DNA from: Antedon bifida
Taxonomy: Eukaryota; Echinodermata; Crinoidea; Comatulida; Antedonidae
Direction of reading: 5' to 3'
Assembly: GCA_963402885.1 (NCBI GenBank)
Contig: OY727097.1
Location: forward strand, 17,670,001-17,734,000
Length of the DNA: 64,000 bases
Made by a program: the position numbers and the translations under genes
The notes under the pieces: generated by a model
Database searches by the model: none
What the model was told of the DNA's origin: nothing
Seen by the model: the letters and a program-made list of their open reading frames with translations, nothing else
In this document: positions 1 through 10,426 of the stretch, one piece after another
Position numbering within the stretch: position 1 is the first letter of the stretch
Layout: every line of letters starts with the position of its first letter

Positions 1-40
1 CAATTTTAAAACAATAGAAACGGTAAAGCAAAGAAAGCGG

Positions 41-226
41 ATGACACTTTAATGATTTGTCGGTATGAAATTAAAACTTCCAATACTATTACAAACAACT
101 AGCATTTAAATTTAGTTGATATGAAAATATGTTTGAGAATAGACTACAGTTACTGTAAGTTACAGAAGATTATATTACCATTTACATTATGACACTGTAA
201 CTGAATATAAATACCAGAATGACACT
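41..226 (+). promoter_or_regulatory. ATGACACT elements upstream of U1
   Basis: The octamer ATGACACT occurs three times on the + strand before U1: 41-48, 189-196 and 219-226. The last lies at -63 to -56 from the U1 start, where animal snRNA genes carry their proximal sequence element, so about 219-240 is the best PSE candidate. The core sequence is species-specific in animals and cannot be confirmed here. The same spacing recurs in every unit. Confidence 0.35.
146..165. repeat. Overlapping short palindromes (ACTGTAA elements)
   Basis: Two inverted repeats overlap: ACAGT-T-ACTGT (146-156) and CTGTAA-G-TTACAG (153-165). A further CTGTAACTG follows at 195-203, and two copies of AAGTACTGTAA lie inside the - strand gene's intron at 1232-1242 and 1249-1259. 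This may be a binding-site family serving the shared promoter; function is inferred only. Confidence 0.35.
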
Positions 227-281
227 TGTACAACAATACCAAGCCAATATCTCAGCTAAGAACGTGGTATGGCGTTTAAGC

Positions 282-447
282 ATACTTACCTGGCACAGGA
301 GCGACTTTGATCAGGAAGGAATGTCCTCCCAAGATGAGGCCTCGGCATTGCACACACGGCTGCGGTTGACCCTTGCGATTCCCCCAAACGTGGGGAACTC
401 GGGTGTATAATTTATGGTAGCGGGGGACTGCGTTCGCGCTAACCCCC
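282..447 (+). ncRNA. RNU1: U1 snRNA, copy 1
   Basis: U1 RNA of the U1 snRNP, which recognises 5' splice sites. The 166-nt length fits the family (human 164). Numbering from 282: nt 1-11 ATACTTACCTG is the splice-donor-pairing 5' end; stem-loop I (about 17-48) has the loop GATCAGGAAG for U1-70K; stem-loop II has the loop ATTGCAC (66-72) for U1A/SNF, followed by ACAC where vertebrates have TCC; stem-loop III pairs 98-103 with 111-116; the Sm site AATTTATGG is at 409-417; stem-loop IV (422-447) is a G5/C5 stem topped by GCG-TTCG-CGC. The first base is set by homology, the 3' end by the closing C run. All functional elements are intact, so it should be expressible. Confidence 0.97.
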
Positions 448-779
448 AATTCGACATTAATATTAGATAGCCTATGCAGTTCACGATAATCGTTAGGTTA
501 ATTAAGAACACTTGATATATAACTATTTATGGTTACATTATCTGTTAAGAAACTTTGTTGGTTTGTAACTATATTTATTTTTCCTTTACAACTGTTGGTA
601 TAGAATATTAACATGCATTGAACGCTTCATGATTATTTCGAAGAATAATATCAATTATAGGCTCAAACTCTAGATTAAACAACATAAAGTAGTCTATTAT
701 AGAACTTATACTTATTTAAATACTTTTATTATTATATTTCATTTACAATATGTATTAAATGGTATTTAATTATAGATAT
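448..779. other. Convergent spacer between U1 and the - strand gene
   Basis: About 330 bp of A+T-rich sequence between the two convergent 3' ends. Beyond the 3' box I see no gene. It holds the 18-bp insertion site (after about 730 in this unit, which lacks the insert). A 24-codon + ORF at 529-603 is compatible with chance. Confidence 0.6.
459..467 (+). terminator. Candidate snRNA 3' box
   Basis: AATATTAGA begins 12 nt after the U1 3' end and matches eight of nine bases of the AAARNNAGA half of the vertebrate snRNA 3' box, at the usual 9-19 nt spacing. It would direct Integrator-dependent 3' processing. It is present after every U1 copy that I checked. Confidence 0.4.
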
Positions 780-789
780 TTTATTTATT
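780..789 (-). terminator. Tandem poly(A) signals overlapping the stop codon
   Basis: Read on the - strand, AATAAA occurs at 789-784 and again at 785-780. The first shares its leading base with the TAA stop (791-789). If used, the 3' UTR would be only some 15-35 nt, leaving no coding sequence beyond the signal. This supports the - strand gene as a genuine Pol II transcription unit. Confidence 0.55.
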
Positions 790-1610
790 TACATGTCATA
801 TTGTTCTTGTCGAAGAAGTTTGGCGATAGAAAACCTTTGACATTTTACACTCAATGATGAAGACGTAGTATGTACACCGTTTAATTGTTCTGTTTCAGTT
901 TGTAAGCAATGTTGTTTTTCGCCATTTCTATCGCTGCAATTCAAGTGGTTTATGGATTGGAGATCTAGCTCCATCGGTGCATTGCGTGATATCGTATACA
1001 GGTATGCCACCCACTCGTTGTAAGTGTTGGATGTTACGTGGTACTTCGTTCCATTCACTATAATGATATATGGCAGATAGTATTGCCAACCGTCTGTCAA
1101 TCGATACCTATAACAAGAAAACAAACTTATTTATTAATAATGATGATCATGTAAATAAATAATAAGGATGATAATCAATGGTATTTCTGTTAAAATTACA
1201 AATGTAGGGAGCATTATTAAGTAAAATGACAAAGTACTGTAACCGAATAAGTACTGTAAGTAAGTTGCAGGCAGTGAGTTTTATTTAAGAAAAGGTTATT
1301 ACAAATAATGCGTTACCTGTAAAGGCCAACATAGTTATTGCAATGAATAAGTTGGTTTAATAATGTAAATCACATACCTGTGTCTGTCAACCTTTTCGAT
1401 ATACGGAGATTCACTGAAGATCTGACGAACGCATTCTCTGACATTCCTCATGTTATACTTCTCCGGACAAATTGTATCAATAATATGCAGCACGTTTAGA
1501 GAACCGCTGGTAGTATCTGGACAACGGAGAAGAGCCGCCACAACAAGTTCTTGAAATGATAGAGGCATCATCAATGTATCGGTGAGATCGGAGAACATCA
1601 TGCAAGACAT
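789..1610 (-). CDS. Two-exon array gene, copy 1 (183 aa, unknown; winged-helix-like N-terminal half)
   Basis: Not recognised as a named family. Exon 1 is 1378-1610 and exon 2 is 789-1107; the 270-nt intron runs from donor CAG|GTATGTG to acceptor TTCTTGTTATAG|G. It is a phase-2 intron splitting Arg78 (AG|G), and both exons keep one frame for 183 codons plus TAA. The ATG has A at -3 and an in-frame TAA lies upstream, so the start is well set. Residues about 18-81 look like a small winged helix: helix SFQELVVAALLRC, a second helix near 36-47, a third near 54-66, then strands ending RYRL, reminiscent of linker-histone/forkhead-like folds (inference). Residues 85-125 are aromatic-rich; 130-183 are polar with a basic tail. 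No signal peptide or membrane segment. It converges on U1 of its own unit and diverges from the next U1. It could instead be a chance-preserved fossil kept by array homogenisation. Confidence 0.62.
1108..1377 (-). other. Intron with internal AG|GT site (alternative donor or zero-length exon)
   Basis: At 1316/1317 the - strand reads TTTACAG|GTAACG, an acceptor-like tract abutting a donor, the form of a recursive splice site. Used as an alternative donor, it would add 61 nt to exon 1 here and shift the frame. In the 15 units with one T fewer (intron 269 nt) the addition is 60 nt, preserves phase and would insert 20 residues with no stop. Used as an acceptor, exon 1 would run straight into a TAA stop. 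Confidence 0.4.
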
Positions 1611-2094
1611 ATTTAGGTTACTCGTAGTTCGGATAATAGTCGAATGGTAGCTTTTCAGATAATTCAGTTGACTTTAATAGTTGAATGCCGTAGAAATCAA
1701 AGGCACACCATTTTAAAAATGTCTTTGTTGGTTAGATATTAATGAAAGAACAAGAAAAACACAATAGAAACAATGGCTGCGTTGAGTAACGCGGGCGCAA
1801 TCGCAACAATAAACAATTTTAAAACAATAGAAACGGTAAAGCAAAGAAAGCGGATGACACTTTAATGATTTGTCGGTATGAAATTAAAACTTCCAATACT
1901 ATTACAAACAACTAGCATTTAAATTTAGTTGATATGAAAATATGTTTGAGAATAGACTACAGTTACTGTAAGTTACAGAAGATTATATTACCATTTACAT
2001 TATGACACTGTAACTGAATATAAATACCAGAATGACACTTGTACAACAATACCAAGCCAATATCTCAGCTAAGAACGTGGTATGGCGTTTAAGC
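1611..2094. promoter_or_regulatory. Shared divergent upstream region (- strand gene / next U1)
   Basis: 484 bp separate the ATG of the unit-1 gene from the next U1. Both transcription units must start here, back to back. It contains the ATGACACT and ACTGTAA elements and a GC-richer patch (1775-1805) with a small hairpin, GCGTT-GAGT-AACGC (1779-1792). No convincing TATA box for the - strand gene can be singled out in such A+T-rich sequence. The region recurs between all units except where deletions cut it. Confidence 0.5.
1773..1865 (+). other. Small + strand ORF across the unit junction (30 codons)
   Basis: ATG with A at -3 and G at +4 opens 30 codons ending TAA; the peptide starts MAALSNAGAIA and ends KQRKRMTL. 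The codons lie in the only GC-richer patch outside U1. A possible donor, ACG|GTAAAG, lies at 1836, so it could be a first exon or a remnant, but I find no matching downstream exon. It recurs 41 bp before each unit start except after unit 2, where the ATG is deleted. Variants: R to K in the copy entering unit 32, N to S entering units 33 and 34, and an A to S change plus a 1-bp frameshift entering unit 36, which extends the frame. Confidence 0.25.
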
Positions 2095-2260
2095 ATACTT
2101 ACCTGGCACAGGAGCGACTTTGATCAGGAAGGAATGTCCTCCCAAGATGAGGCCTCGGCATTGCACACACGGCTGCGGTTGACCCTTGCGATTCCCCCAA
2201 ACGTGGGGAACTCGGGTGTATAATTTATGGTAGCGGGGGACTGCGTTCGCGCTAACCCCC
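2095..2260 (+). ncRNA. RNU1: U1 snRNA, copy 2
   Basis: Reads the same as copy 1. It is the divergent partner of the unit-1 protein gene. Confidence 0.96.
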
Positions 2261-2601
2261 AATTCGACATTAATATTAGATAGCCTATGCAGTTCACGAT
2301 AATCGTTAGGTTAATTAAGAACACTTGATATATAACTATTTATGGTTACATTATCTGTTAAGAAACTTTGTTGGTTTGTAACTATATTTATTTTTCCTTT
2401 ACAACTGTTGGTATAGAATATTAACATGCATTGAACGCTTCATGATTATTTCGAAGAATAATATCAATTATAGGCTCAAACTCTAGATTAAACAACATAA
2501 AGTAGTCTATTATAGAACTTATACTTATTTAAATACTTTTATTATTATATTTCATTTACAATATGTATTAAATGCTATTTAATTATAGATATTTTATTTA
2601 T

Positions 2602-3356
2602 TTACATGTCATATTGTTCTTGTCGAAGAAGTTTGGCGATAGAAAACCTTTGACATTTTACACTCAATGATGAAGACGTAGTATGTACACCGTTTAATTG
2701 TTCTGTTTCAGTTTGTAAGCAATGTTGTTTTTCGCCATTTCTATCGCTGCAATTCAAGTGGTTTATGGATTGGAGATCTAGCTCCATCGGTGCATTGCGT
2801 GATATCGTATACAGGTATGCCACCCACTCGTTGTAAGTGTTGGATGTTACGTGGTACTTCGTTCCATTCACTATAATGATATATGGCAGATAGTATTGCC
2901 AACCGTCTGTCAATCGATACCTATAACAAGAAAACAAACTTATTTATTAATAATGATGATCATGTAAATAAATAATAAGGATGATAATCAATGGTATTTC
3001 TGTTAAAATTACAAATGTAGGGAGCATTATTAAGTAAAATGACAAAGTACTGTAACCGAATAAGTACTGTAAGTAAGTTGCAGGCAGTGAGTTTTATTTA
3101 AGAAAAGGTTATTACAAATAATGCGTTACCTGTAAAGGCCAACATAGTTATTGCAATGAATAAGTTGGTTTAATAATGTAAATCACATACCTGTGTCTGT
3201 CAACCTTTTCGATATACGGAGATTCACTGAAGATCTGACGAACGCATTCTCTGACATTCCTCATGTTATACTTCTCCGGACAAATTGTATCAATAATATG
3301 CAGCACGTTTAGAGAACCGCTGGTAGTATCTGGACAACGGAGAAGAGCCGCCACAA
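2602..3356 (-). pseudogene. Array gene, copy 2, 5' end deleted
   Basis: Exon 2 (2602-2920) and the intron (2921-3190) are normal, but exon 1 stops at 3356: its first 67 nt, including the ATG, are lost in a 266-bp deletion whose ends share ACAA. The frame can continue upstream only to a TTG, so no normal start remains. Confidence 0.8.
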
Positions 3357-3362
3357 TAAACA
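3351..3362. other. 266-bp deletion junction
   Basis: CCACAA of exon 1 joins TAAACAAT of the next unit's start. The missing segment equals 1544-1809 of unit 1: the start of the protein gene, its 5' region and the GC-richer patch. U1 copy 3 keeps 285 bp of its usual upstream sequence. Confidence 0.85.
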
Positions 3363-3641
3363 ATTTTAAAACAATAGAAACGGTAAAGCAAAGAAAGCGG
3401 ATGACACTTTAATGATTTGTCGGTATGAAATTAAAACTTCCAATACTATTACAAACAACTAGCATTTAAATTTAGTTGATATGAAAATATGTTTGAGAAT
3501 AGACTACAGTTACTGTAAGTTACAGAAGATTATATTACCATTTACATTATGACACTGTAACTGAATATAAATACCAGAATGACACTTGTACAACAATACC
3601 AAGCCAATATCTCAGCTAAGAACGTGGTATGGCGTTTAAGC

Positions 3642-3807
3642 ATACTTACCTGGCACAGGAGCGACTTTGATCAGGAAGGAATGTCCTCCCAAGATGAGGC
3701 CTCGGCATTGCACACACGGCTGCGGTTGACCCTTGCGATTCCCCCAAACGTGGGGAACTCGGGTGTATAATTTATGGTAGCGGGGGACTGCGTTCGCGCT
3801 AACCCCC
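3642..3807 (+). ncRNA. RNU1: U1 snRNA, copy 3
   Basis: Same sequence as copy 1; its upstream region is shortened by the preceding deletion but the candidate PSE is intact. Confidence 0.96.
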
Positions 3808-4148
3808 AATTCGACATTAATATTAGATAGCCTATGCAGTTCACGATAATCGTTAGGTTAATTAAGAACACTTGATATATAACTATTTATGGTTACATTA
3901 TCTGTTAAGAAACTTTGTTGGTTTGTAACTATATTTATTTTTCCTTTACAACTGTTGGTATAGAATATTAACATGCATTGAACGCTTCATGATTATTTCG
4001 AAGAATAATATCAATTATAGGCTCAAACTCTAGATTAAACAACATAAAGTAGTCTATTATAGAACTTATACTTATTTAAATACTTTTATTATTATATTTC
4101 ATTTACAATATGTATTAAATGCTATTTAATTATAGATATTTTATTTAT

Positions 4149-4970
4149 TTACATGTCATATTGTTCTTGTCGAAGAAGTTTGGCGATAGAAAACCTTTGA
4201 CATTTTACACTCAATGATGAAGACGTAGTATGTACACCGTTTAATTGTTCTGTTTCAGTTTGTAAGCAATGTTGTTTTTCGCCATTTCTATCGCTGCAAT
4301 TCAAGTGGTTTATGGATTGGAGATCTAGCTCCATCGGTGCATTGCGTGATATCGTATACAGGTATGCCACCCACTCGTTGTAAGTGTTGGATGTTACGTG
4401 GTACTTCGTTCCATTCACTATAATGATATATGGCAGATAGTATTGCCAACCGTCTGTCAATCGATACCTATAACAAGAAAACAAACTTATTTATTAATAA
4501 TGATGATCATGTAAATAAATAATAAGGATGATAATCAATGGTATTTCTGTTAAAATTACAAATGTAGGGAGCATTATTAAGTAAAATGACAAAGTACTGT
4601 AACCGAATAAGTACTGTAAGTAAGTTGCAGGCAGTGAGTTTTATTTAAGAAAAGGTTATTACAAATAATGCGTTACCTGTAAAGGCCAACATAGTTATTG
4701 CAATGAATAAGTTGGTTTAATAATGTAAATCACATACCTGTGTCTGTCAACCTTTTCGATATACGGAGATTCACTGAAGATCTGACGAACGCATTCTCTG
4801 ACATTCCTCATGTTATACTTCTCCGGACAAATTGTATCAATAATATGCAGCACGTTTAGAGAACCGCTGGTAGTATCTGGACAACGGAGAAGAGCCGCCA
4901 CAACAAGTTCTTGAAATGATAGAGGCATCATCAATGTATCGGTGAGATCGGAGAACATCATGCAAGACAT
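4149..4970 (-). CDS. Array gene, copy 3
   Basis: Exon 1 4738-4970, exon 2 4149-4467. Intact; predicted protein the same as copy 1. Lineage A (270-nt intron). Confidence 0.6.
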
Positions 4971-5454
4971 ATTTAGGTTACTCGTAGTTCGGATAATAGT
5001 CGAATGGTAGCTTTTCAGATAATTCAGTTGACTTTAATAGTTGAATGCCGTAGAAATCAAAGGCACACCATTTTAAAAATGTCTTTGTTGGTTAGATATT
5101 AATGAAAGAACAAGAAAAACACAATAGAAACAATGGCTGCGTTGAGTAACGCGGGCGCAATCGCAACAATAAACAATTTTAAAACAATAGAAACGGTAAA
5201 GCAAAGAAAGCGGATGACACTTTAATGATTTGTCGGTATGAAATTAAAACTTCCAATACTATTACAAACAACTAGCATTTAAATTTAGTTGATATGAAAA
5301 TATGTTTGAGAATAGACTACAGTTACTGTAAGTTACAGAAGATTATATTACCATTTACATTATGACACTGTAACTGAATATAAATACCAGAATGACACTT
5401 GTACAACAATACCAAGCCAATATCTCAGCTAAGAACGTGGTATGGCGTTTAAGC

Positions 5455-5620
5455 ATACTTACCTGGCACAGGAGCGACTTTGATCAGGAAGGAATGTCCT
5501 CCCAAGATGAGGCCTCGGCATTGCACACACGGCTGCGGTTGACCCTTGCGATTCCCCCAAACGTGGGGAACTCGGGTGTATAATTTATGGTAGCGGGGGA
5601 CTGCGTTCGCGCTAACCCCC
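5455..5620 (+). ncRNA. RNU1: U1 snRNA, copy 4
   Basis: Same as copy 1; unit of 1813 bp. Confidence 0.96.
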
Positions 5621-5961
5621 AATTCGACATTAATATTAGATAGCCTATGCAGTTCACGATAATCGTTAGGTTAATTAAGAACACTTGATATATAACTATT
5701 TATGGTTACATTATCTGTTAAGAAACTTTGTTGGTTTGTAACTATATTTATTTTTCCTTTACAACTGTTGGTATAGAATATTAACATGCATTGAACGCTT
5801 CATGATTATTTCGAAGAATAATATCAATTATAGGCTCAAACTCTAGATTAAACAACATAAAGTAGTCTATTATAGAACTTATACTTATTTAAATACTTTT
5901 ATTATTATATTTCATTTACAATATGTATTAAATGGTATTTAATTATAGATATTTTATTTAT

Positions 5962-6783
5962 TTACATGTCATATTGTTCTTGTCGAAGAAGTTTGGCGAT
6001 AGAAAACCTTTGACATTTTACACTCAATGATGAAGACGTAGTATGTACACCGTTTAATTGTTCTGTTTCAGTTTGTAAGCAATGTTGTTTTTCGCCATTT
6101 CTATCGCTGCAATTCAAGTGGTTTATGGATTGGAGATCTAGCTCCATCGGTGCATTGCGTGATATCGTATACAGGTATGCCACCCACTCGTTGTAAGTGT
6201 TGGATGTTACGTGGTACTTCGTTCCATTCACTATAATGATATATGGCAGATAGTATTGCCAACCGTCTGTCAATCGATACCTATAACAAGAAAACAAACT
6301 TATTTATTAATAATGATGATCATGTAAATAAATAATAAGGATGATAATCAATGGTATTTCTGTTAAAATTACAAATGTAGGGAGCATTATTAAGTAAAAT
6401 GACAAAGTACTGTAACCGAATAAGTACTGTAAGTAAGTTGCAGGCAGTGAGTTTTATTTAAGAAAAGGTTATTACAAATAATGCGTTACCTGTAAAGGCC
6501 AACATAGTTATTGCAATGAATAAGTTGGTTTAATAATGTAAATCACATACCTGTGTCTGTCAACCTTTTCGATATACGGAGATTCACTGAAGATCTGACG
6601 AACGCATTCTCTGACATTCCTCATGTTATACTTCTCCGGACAAATTGTATCAATAATATGCAGCACGTTTAGAGAACCGCTGGTAGTATCTGGACAACGG
6701 AGAAGAGCCGCCACAACAAGTTCTTGAAATGATAGAGGCATCATCAATGTATCGGTGAGATCGGAGAACATCATGCAAGACAT
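5962..6783 (-). CDS. Array gene, copy 4
   Basis: Exon 1 6551-6783, exon 2 5962-6280. Intact, lineage A, protein as copy 1. Confidence 0.6.
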
Positions 6784-7267
6784 ATTTAGGTTACTCGTAG
6801 TTCGGATAATAGTCGAATGGTAGCTTTTCAGATAATTCAGTTGACTTTAATAGTTGAATGCCGTAGAAATCAAAGGCACACCATTTTAAAAATGTCTTTG
6901 TTGGTTAGATATTAATGAAAGAACAAGAAAAACACAATAGAAACAATGGCTGCGTTGAGTAACGCGGGCGCAATCGCAACAATAAACAATTTTAAAACAA
7001 TAGAAACGGTAAAGCAAAGAAAGCGGATGACACTTTAATGATTTGTCGGTATGAAATTAAAACTTCCAATACTATTACAAACAACTAGCATTTAAATTTA
7101 GTTGATATGAAAATATGTTTGAGAATAGACTACAGTTACTGTAAGTTACAGAAGATTATATTACCATTTACATTATGACACTGTAACTGAATATAAATAC
7201 CAGAATGACACTTGTACAACAATACCAAGCCAATATCTCAGCTAAGAACGTGGTATGGCGTTTAAGC

Positions 7268-7433
7268 ATACTTACCTGGCACAGGAGCGACTTTGATCAG
7301 GAAGGAATGTCCTCCCAAGATGAGGCCTCGGCATTGCACACACGGCTGCGGTTGACCCTTGCGATTCCCCCAAACGTGGGGAACTCGGGTGTATAATTTA
7401 TGGTAGCGGGGGACTGCGTTCGCGCTAACCCCC
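7268..7433 (+). ncRNA. RNU1: U1 snRNA, copy 5
   Basis: Same as copy 1; last of the opening run of units lacking the 18-bp insert. Confidence 0.96.
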
Positions 7434-7774
7434 AATTCGACATTAATATTAGATAGCCTATGCAGTTCACGATAATCGTTAGGTTAATTAAGAACACTTG
7501 ATATATAACTATTTATGGTTACATTATCTGTTAAGAAACTTTGTTGGTTTGTAACTATATTTATTTTTCCTTTACAACTGTTGGTATAGAATATTAACAT
7601 GCATTGAACGCTTCATGATTATTTCGAAGAATAATATCAATTATAGGCTCAAACTCTAGATTAAACAACATAAAGTAGTCTATTATAGAACTTATACTTA
7701 TTTAAATACTTTTATTATTATATTTCATTTACAATATGTATTAAATGCTATTTAATTATAGATATTTTATTTAT

Positions 7775-8596
7775 TTACATGTCATATTGTTCTTGTCGAA
7801 GAAGTTTGGCGATAGAAAACCTTTGACATTTTACACTCAATGATGAAGACGTAGTATGTACACCGTTTAATTGTTCTGTTTCAGTTTGTAAGCAATGTTG
7901 TTTTTCGCCATTTCTATCGCTGCAATTCAAGTGGTTTATGGATTGGAGATCTAGCTCCATCGGTGCATTGCGTGATATCGTATACAGGTATGCCACCCAC
8001 TCGTTGTAAGTGTTGGATGTTACGTGGTACTTCGTTCCATTCACTATAATGATATATGGCAGATAGTATTGCCAACCGTCTGTCAATCGATACCTATAAC
8101 AAGAAAACAAACTTATTTATTAATAATGATGATCATGTAAATAAATAATAAGGATGATAATCAATGGTATTTCTGTTAAAATTACAAATGTAGGGAGCAT
8201 TATTAAGTAAAATGACAAAGTACTGTAACCGAATAAGTACTGTAAGTAAGTTGCAGGCAGTGAGTTTTATTTAAGAAAAGGTTATTACAAATAATGCGTT
8301 ACCTGTAAAGGCCAACATAGTTATTGCAATGAATAAGTTGGTTTAATAATGTAAATCACATACCTGTGTCTGTCAACCTTTTCGATATACGGAGATTCAC
8401 TGAAGATCTGACGAACGCATTCTCTGACATTCCTCATGTTATACTTCTCCGGACAAATTGTATCAATAATATGCAGCACGTTTAGAGAACCGCTGGTAGT
8501 ATCTGGACAACGGAGAAGAGCCGCCACAACAAGTTCTTGAAATGATAGAGGCATCATCAATGTATCGGTGAGATCGGAGAACATCATGCAAGACAT
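7775..8596 (-). CDS. Array gene, copy 5
   Basis: Exon 1 8364-8596, exon 2 7775-8093. Intact, lineage A. Upstream carries TAAAAATC instead of TAGAAATC, shared with units 7 and 8. Confidence 0.6.
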
Positions 8597-9080
8597 ATTT
8601 AGGTTACTCGTAGTTCGGATAATAGTCGAATGGTAGCTTTTCAGATAATTCAGTTGACTTTAATAGTTGAATGCCGTAAAAATCAAAGGCACACCATTTT
8701 AAAAATGTCTTTGTTGGTTAGATATTAATGAAAGAACAAGAAAAACACAATAGAAACAATGGCTGCGTTGAGTAACGCGGGCGCAATCGCAACAATAAAC
8801 AATTTTAAAACAATAGAAACGGTAAAGCAAAGAAAGCGGATGACACTTTAATGATTTGTCGGTATGAAATTAAAACTTCCAATACTATTACAAACAACTA
8901 GCATTTAAATTTAGTTGATATGAAAATATGTTTGAGAATAGACTACAGTTACTGTAAGTTACAGAAGATTATATTACCATTTACATTATGACACTGTAAC
9001 TGAATATAAATACCAGAATGACACTTGTACAACAATACCAAGCCAATATCTCAGCTAAGAACGTGGTATGGCGTTTAAGC

Positions 9081-9246
9081 ATACTTACCTGGCACAGGAG
9101 CGACTTTGATCAGGAAGGAATGTCCTCCCAAGATGAGGCCTCGGCATTGCACACACGGCTGCGGTTGACCCTTGCGATTCCCCCAAACGTGGGGAACTCG
9201 GGTGTATAATTTATGGTAGCGGGGGACTGCGTTCGCGCTAACCCCC
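9081..9246 (+). ncRNA. RNU1: U1 snRNA, copy 6
   Basis: Same as copy 1; first unit with the 18-bp insert in the downstream spacer. Confidence 0.96.
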
Positions 9247-9530
9247 AATTCGACATTAATATTAGATAGCCTATGCAGTTCACGATAATCGTTAGGTTAA
9301 TTAAGAACACTTGATATATAACTATTTATGGTTACATTATCTGTTAAGAAACTTTGTTGGTTTGTAACTATATTTATTTTTCCTTTACAACTGTTGGTAT
9401 AGAATATTAACATGCATTGAACGCTTCATGATTATTTCGAAGAATAATATCAATTATAGGCTCAAACTCTAGATTAAACAACATAAAGTAGTCTATTATA
9501 GAACTTATACTTATTTAAATACTTTTATTA

Positions 9531-9548
9531 CTTTCTGTTAAACGATAA
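9531..9548. other. 18-bp insertion/deletion polymorphism
   Basis: CTTTCTGTTAAACGATAA is present here and in units 8-36 but absent from units 1-5 and 7. Flanks are A+T-rich; placement is ambiguous by a base or two. It explains the 1813 versus 1830/1831 bp unit lengths. Confidence 0.85.
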
Positions 9549-9605
9549 TTATATTTCATTTACAATATGTATTAAATGCTATTTAATTATAGATATTTTA
9601 TTTAT

Positions 9606-10426
9606 TTACATGTCATATTGTTCTTGTCGAAGAAGTTTGGCGATAGAAAACCTTTGACATTTTACACTCAATGATGAAGACGTAGTATGTACACCGTTTA
9701 ATTGTTCTGTTTCAGTTTGTAAGCAATGTTGTTTTTCGCCATTTCTATCGCTGCAATTCAAGTGGTTTATGGATTGGAGATCTAGCTCCATCGGTGCATT
9801 GCGTGATATCGTATACAGGTATGCCACCCACTCGTTGTAAGTGTTGGATGTTACGTGGTACTTCGTTCCATTCACTATAATGATATATGGCAGATAGTAT
9901 TGCCAACCGTCTGTCAATCGATACCTATAACAAGAAAACAAACTTATTTATTAATAATGATGATCATGTAAATAAATAATAAGGATGATAATCAATGGTA
10001 TTTCTGTTAAAATTACAAATGTAGGGAGCATTATTAAGTAAAATGACAAAGTACTGTAACCGAATAAGTACTGTAAGTAAGTTGCAGGCAGTGAGTTTTA
10101 TTTAAGAAAAGGTTATTACAAATAATGCGTTACCTGTAAAGGCCAACATAGTTATTGCAATGAATAAGTTGGTTAATAATGTAAATCACATACCTGTGTC
10201 TGTCAACCTTTTCGATATACGGTGATTCACTGAAGATCTGACGAACGCATTCTCTGACATTCCTCATGTTATACTTCTCCGGACAAATTGTATCAATAAT
10301 ATGCAGCACGTTTAGAGAACCGCTGGTAGTATCTGGACAACGGAGAAGAGCCGCCACAACAAGTTCTTGAAATGATAGAGGCATCATCAATGTATCGGTG
10401 AGATCGGAGAACATCATGCAAGACAT
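9606..10426 (-). CDS. Array gene, copy 6
   Basis: Exon 1 10194-10426, exon 2 9606-9924. Intact, first lineage-B copy: intron 269 nt (one T fewer) and a silent TCA for TCT at Ser68. The alternative donor would add 20 residues in frame. Confidence 0.6.

Noticed and set aside
219-410. 63-codon + strand ORF in every unit
   Set aside because: Two thirds of it is the U1 RNA itself and the rest its promoter; its conservation is that of U1.
311-511. 66-codon - strand ORF with a hydrophobic start
   Set aside because: It is antisense to U1 and its 3' flank; no splice or poly(A) context of its own.
529-603. 24-codon hydrophobic + strand ORF in the spacer
   Set aside because: Short, low-complexity A+T-rich sequence with no context supporting translation.
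789-1610. Transposon or viral origin of the - strand gene
   Set aside because: No terminal repeats, target duplications or transposase, polymerase or capsid motifs; copy number follows the U1 array.
789-1610. Assigning a true forkhead or histone H1 identity
   Set aside because: Only the general helix/strand pattern fits; diagnostic family residues are not evident by eye.
1-1813. 5S rRNA or other snRNA linked to U1, as in some crustaceans and molluscs
   Set aside because: No 5S box A/C signature and no second Sm site with snRNA stems was found in the unit.
3148-3363. Apparent start of copy 2 at 3363
   Set aside because: It is a TTG created at the deletion junction, not an ATG; the copy is a truncated pseudogene.
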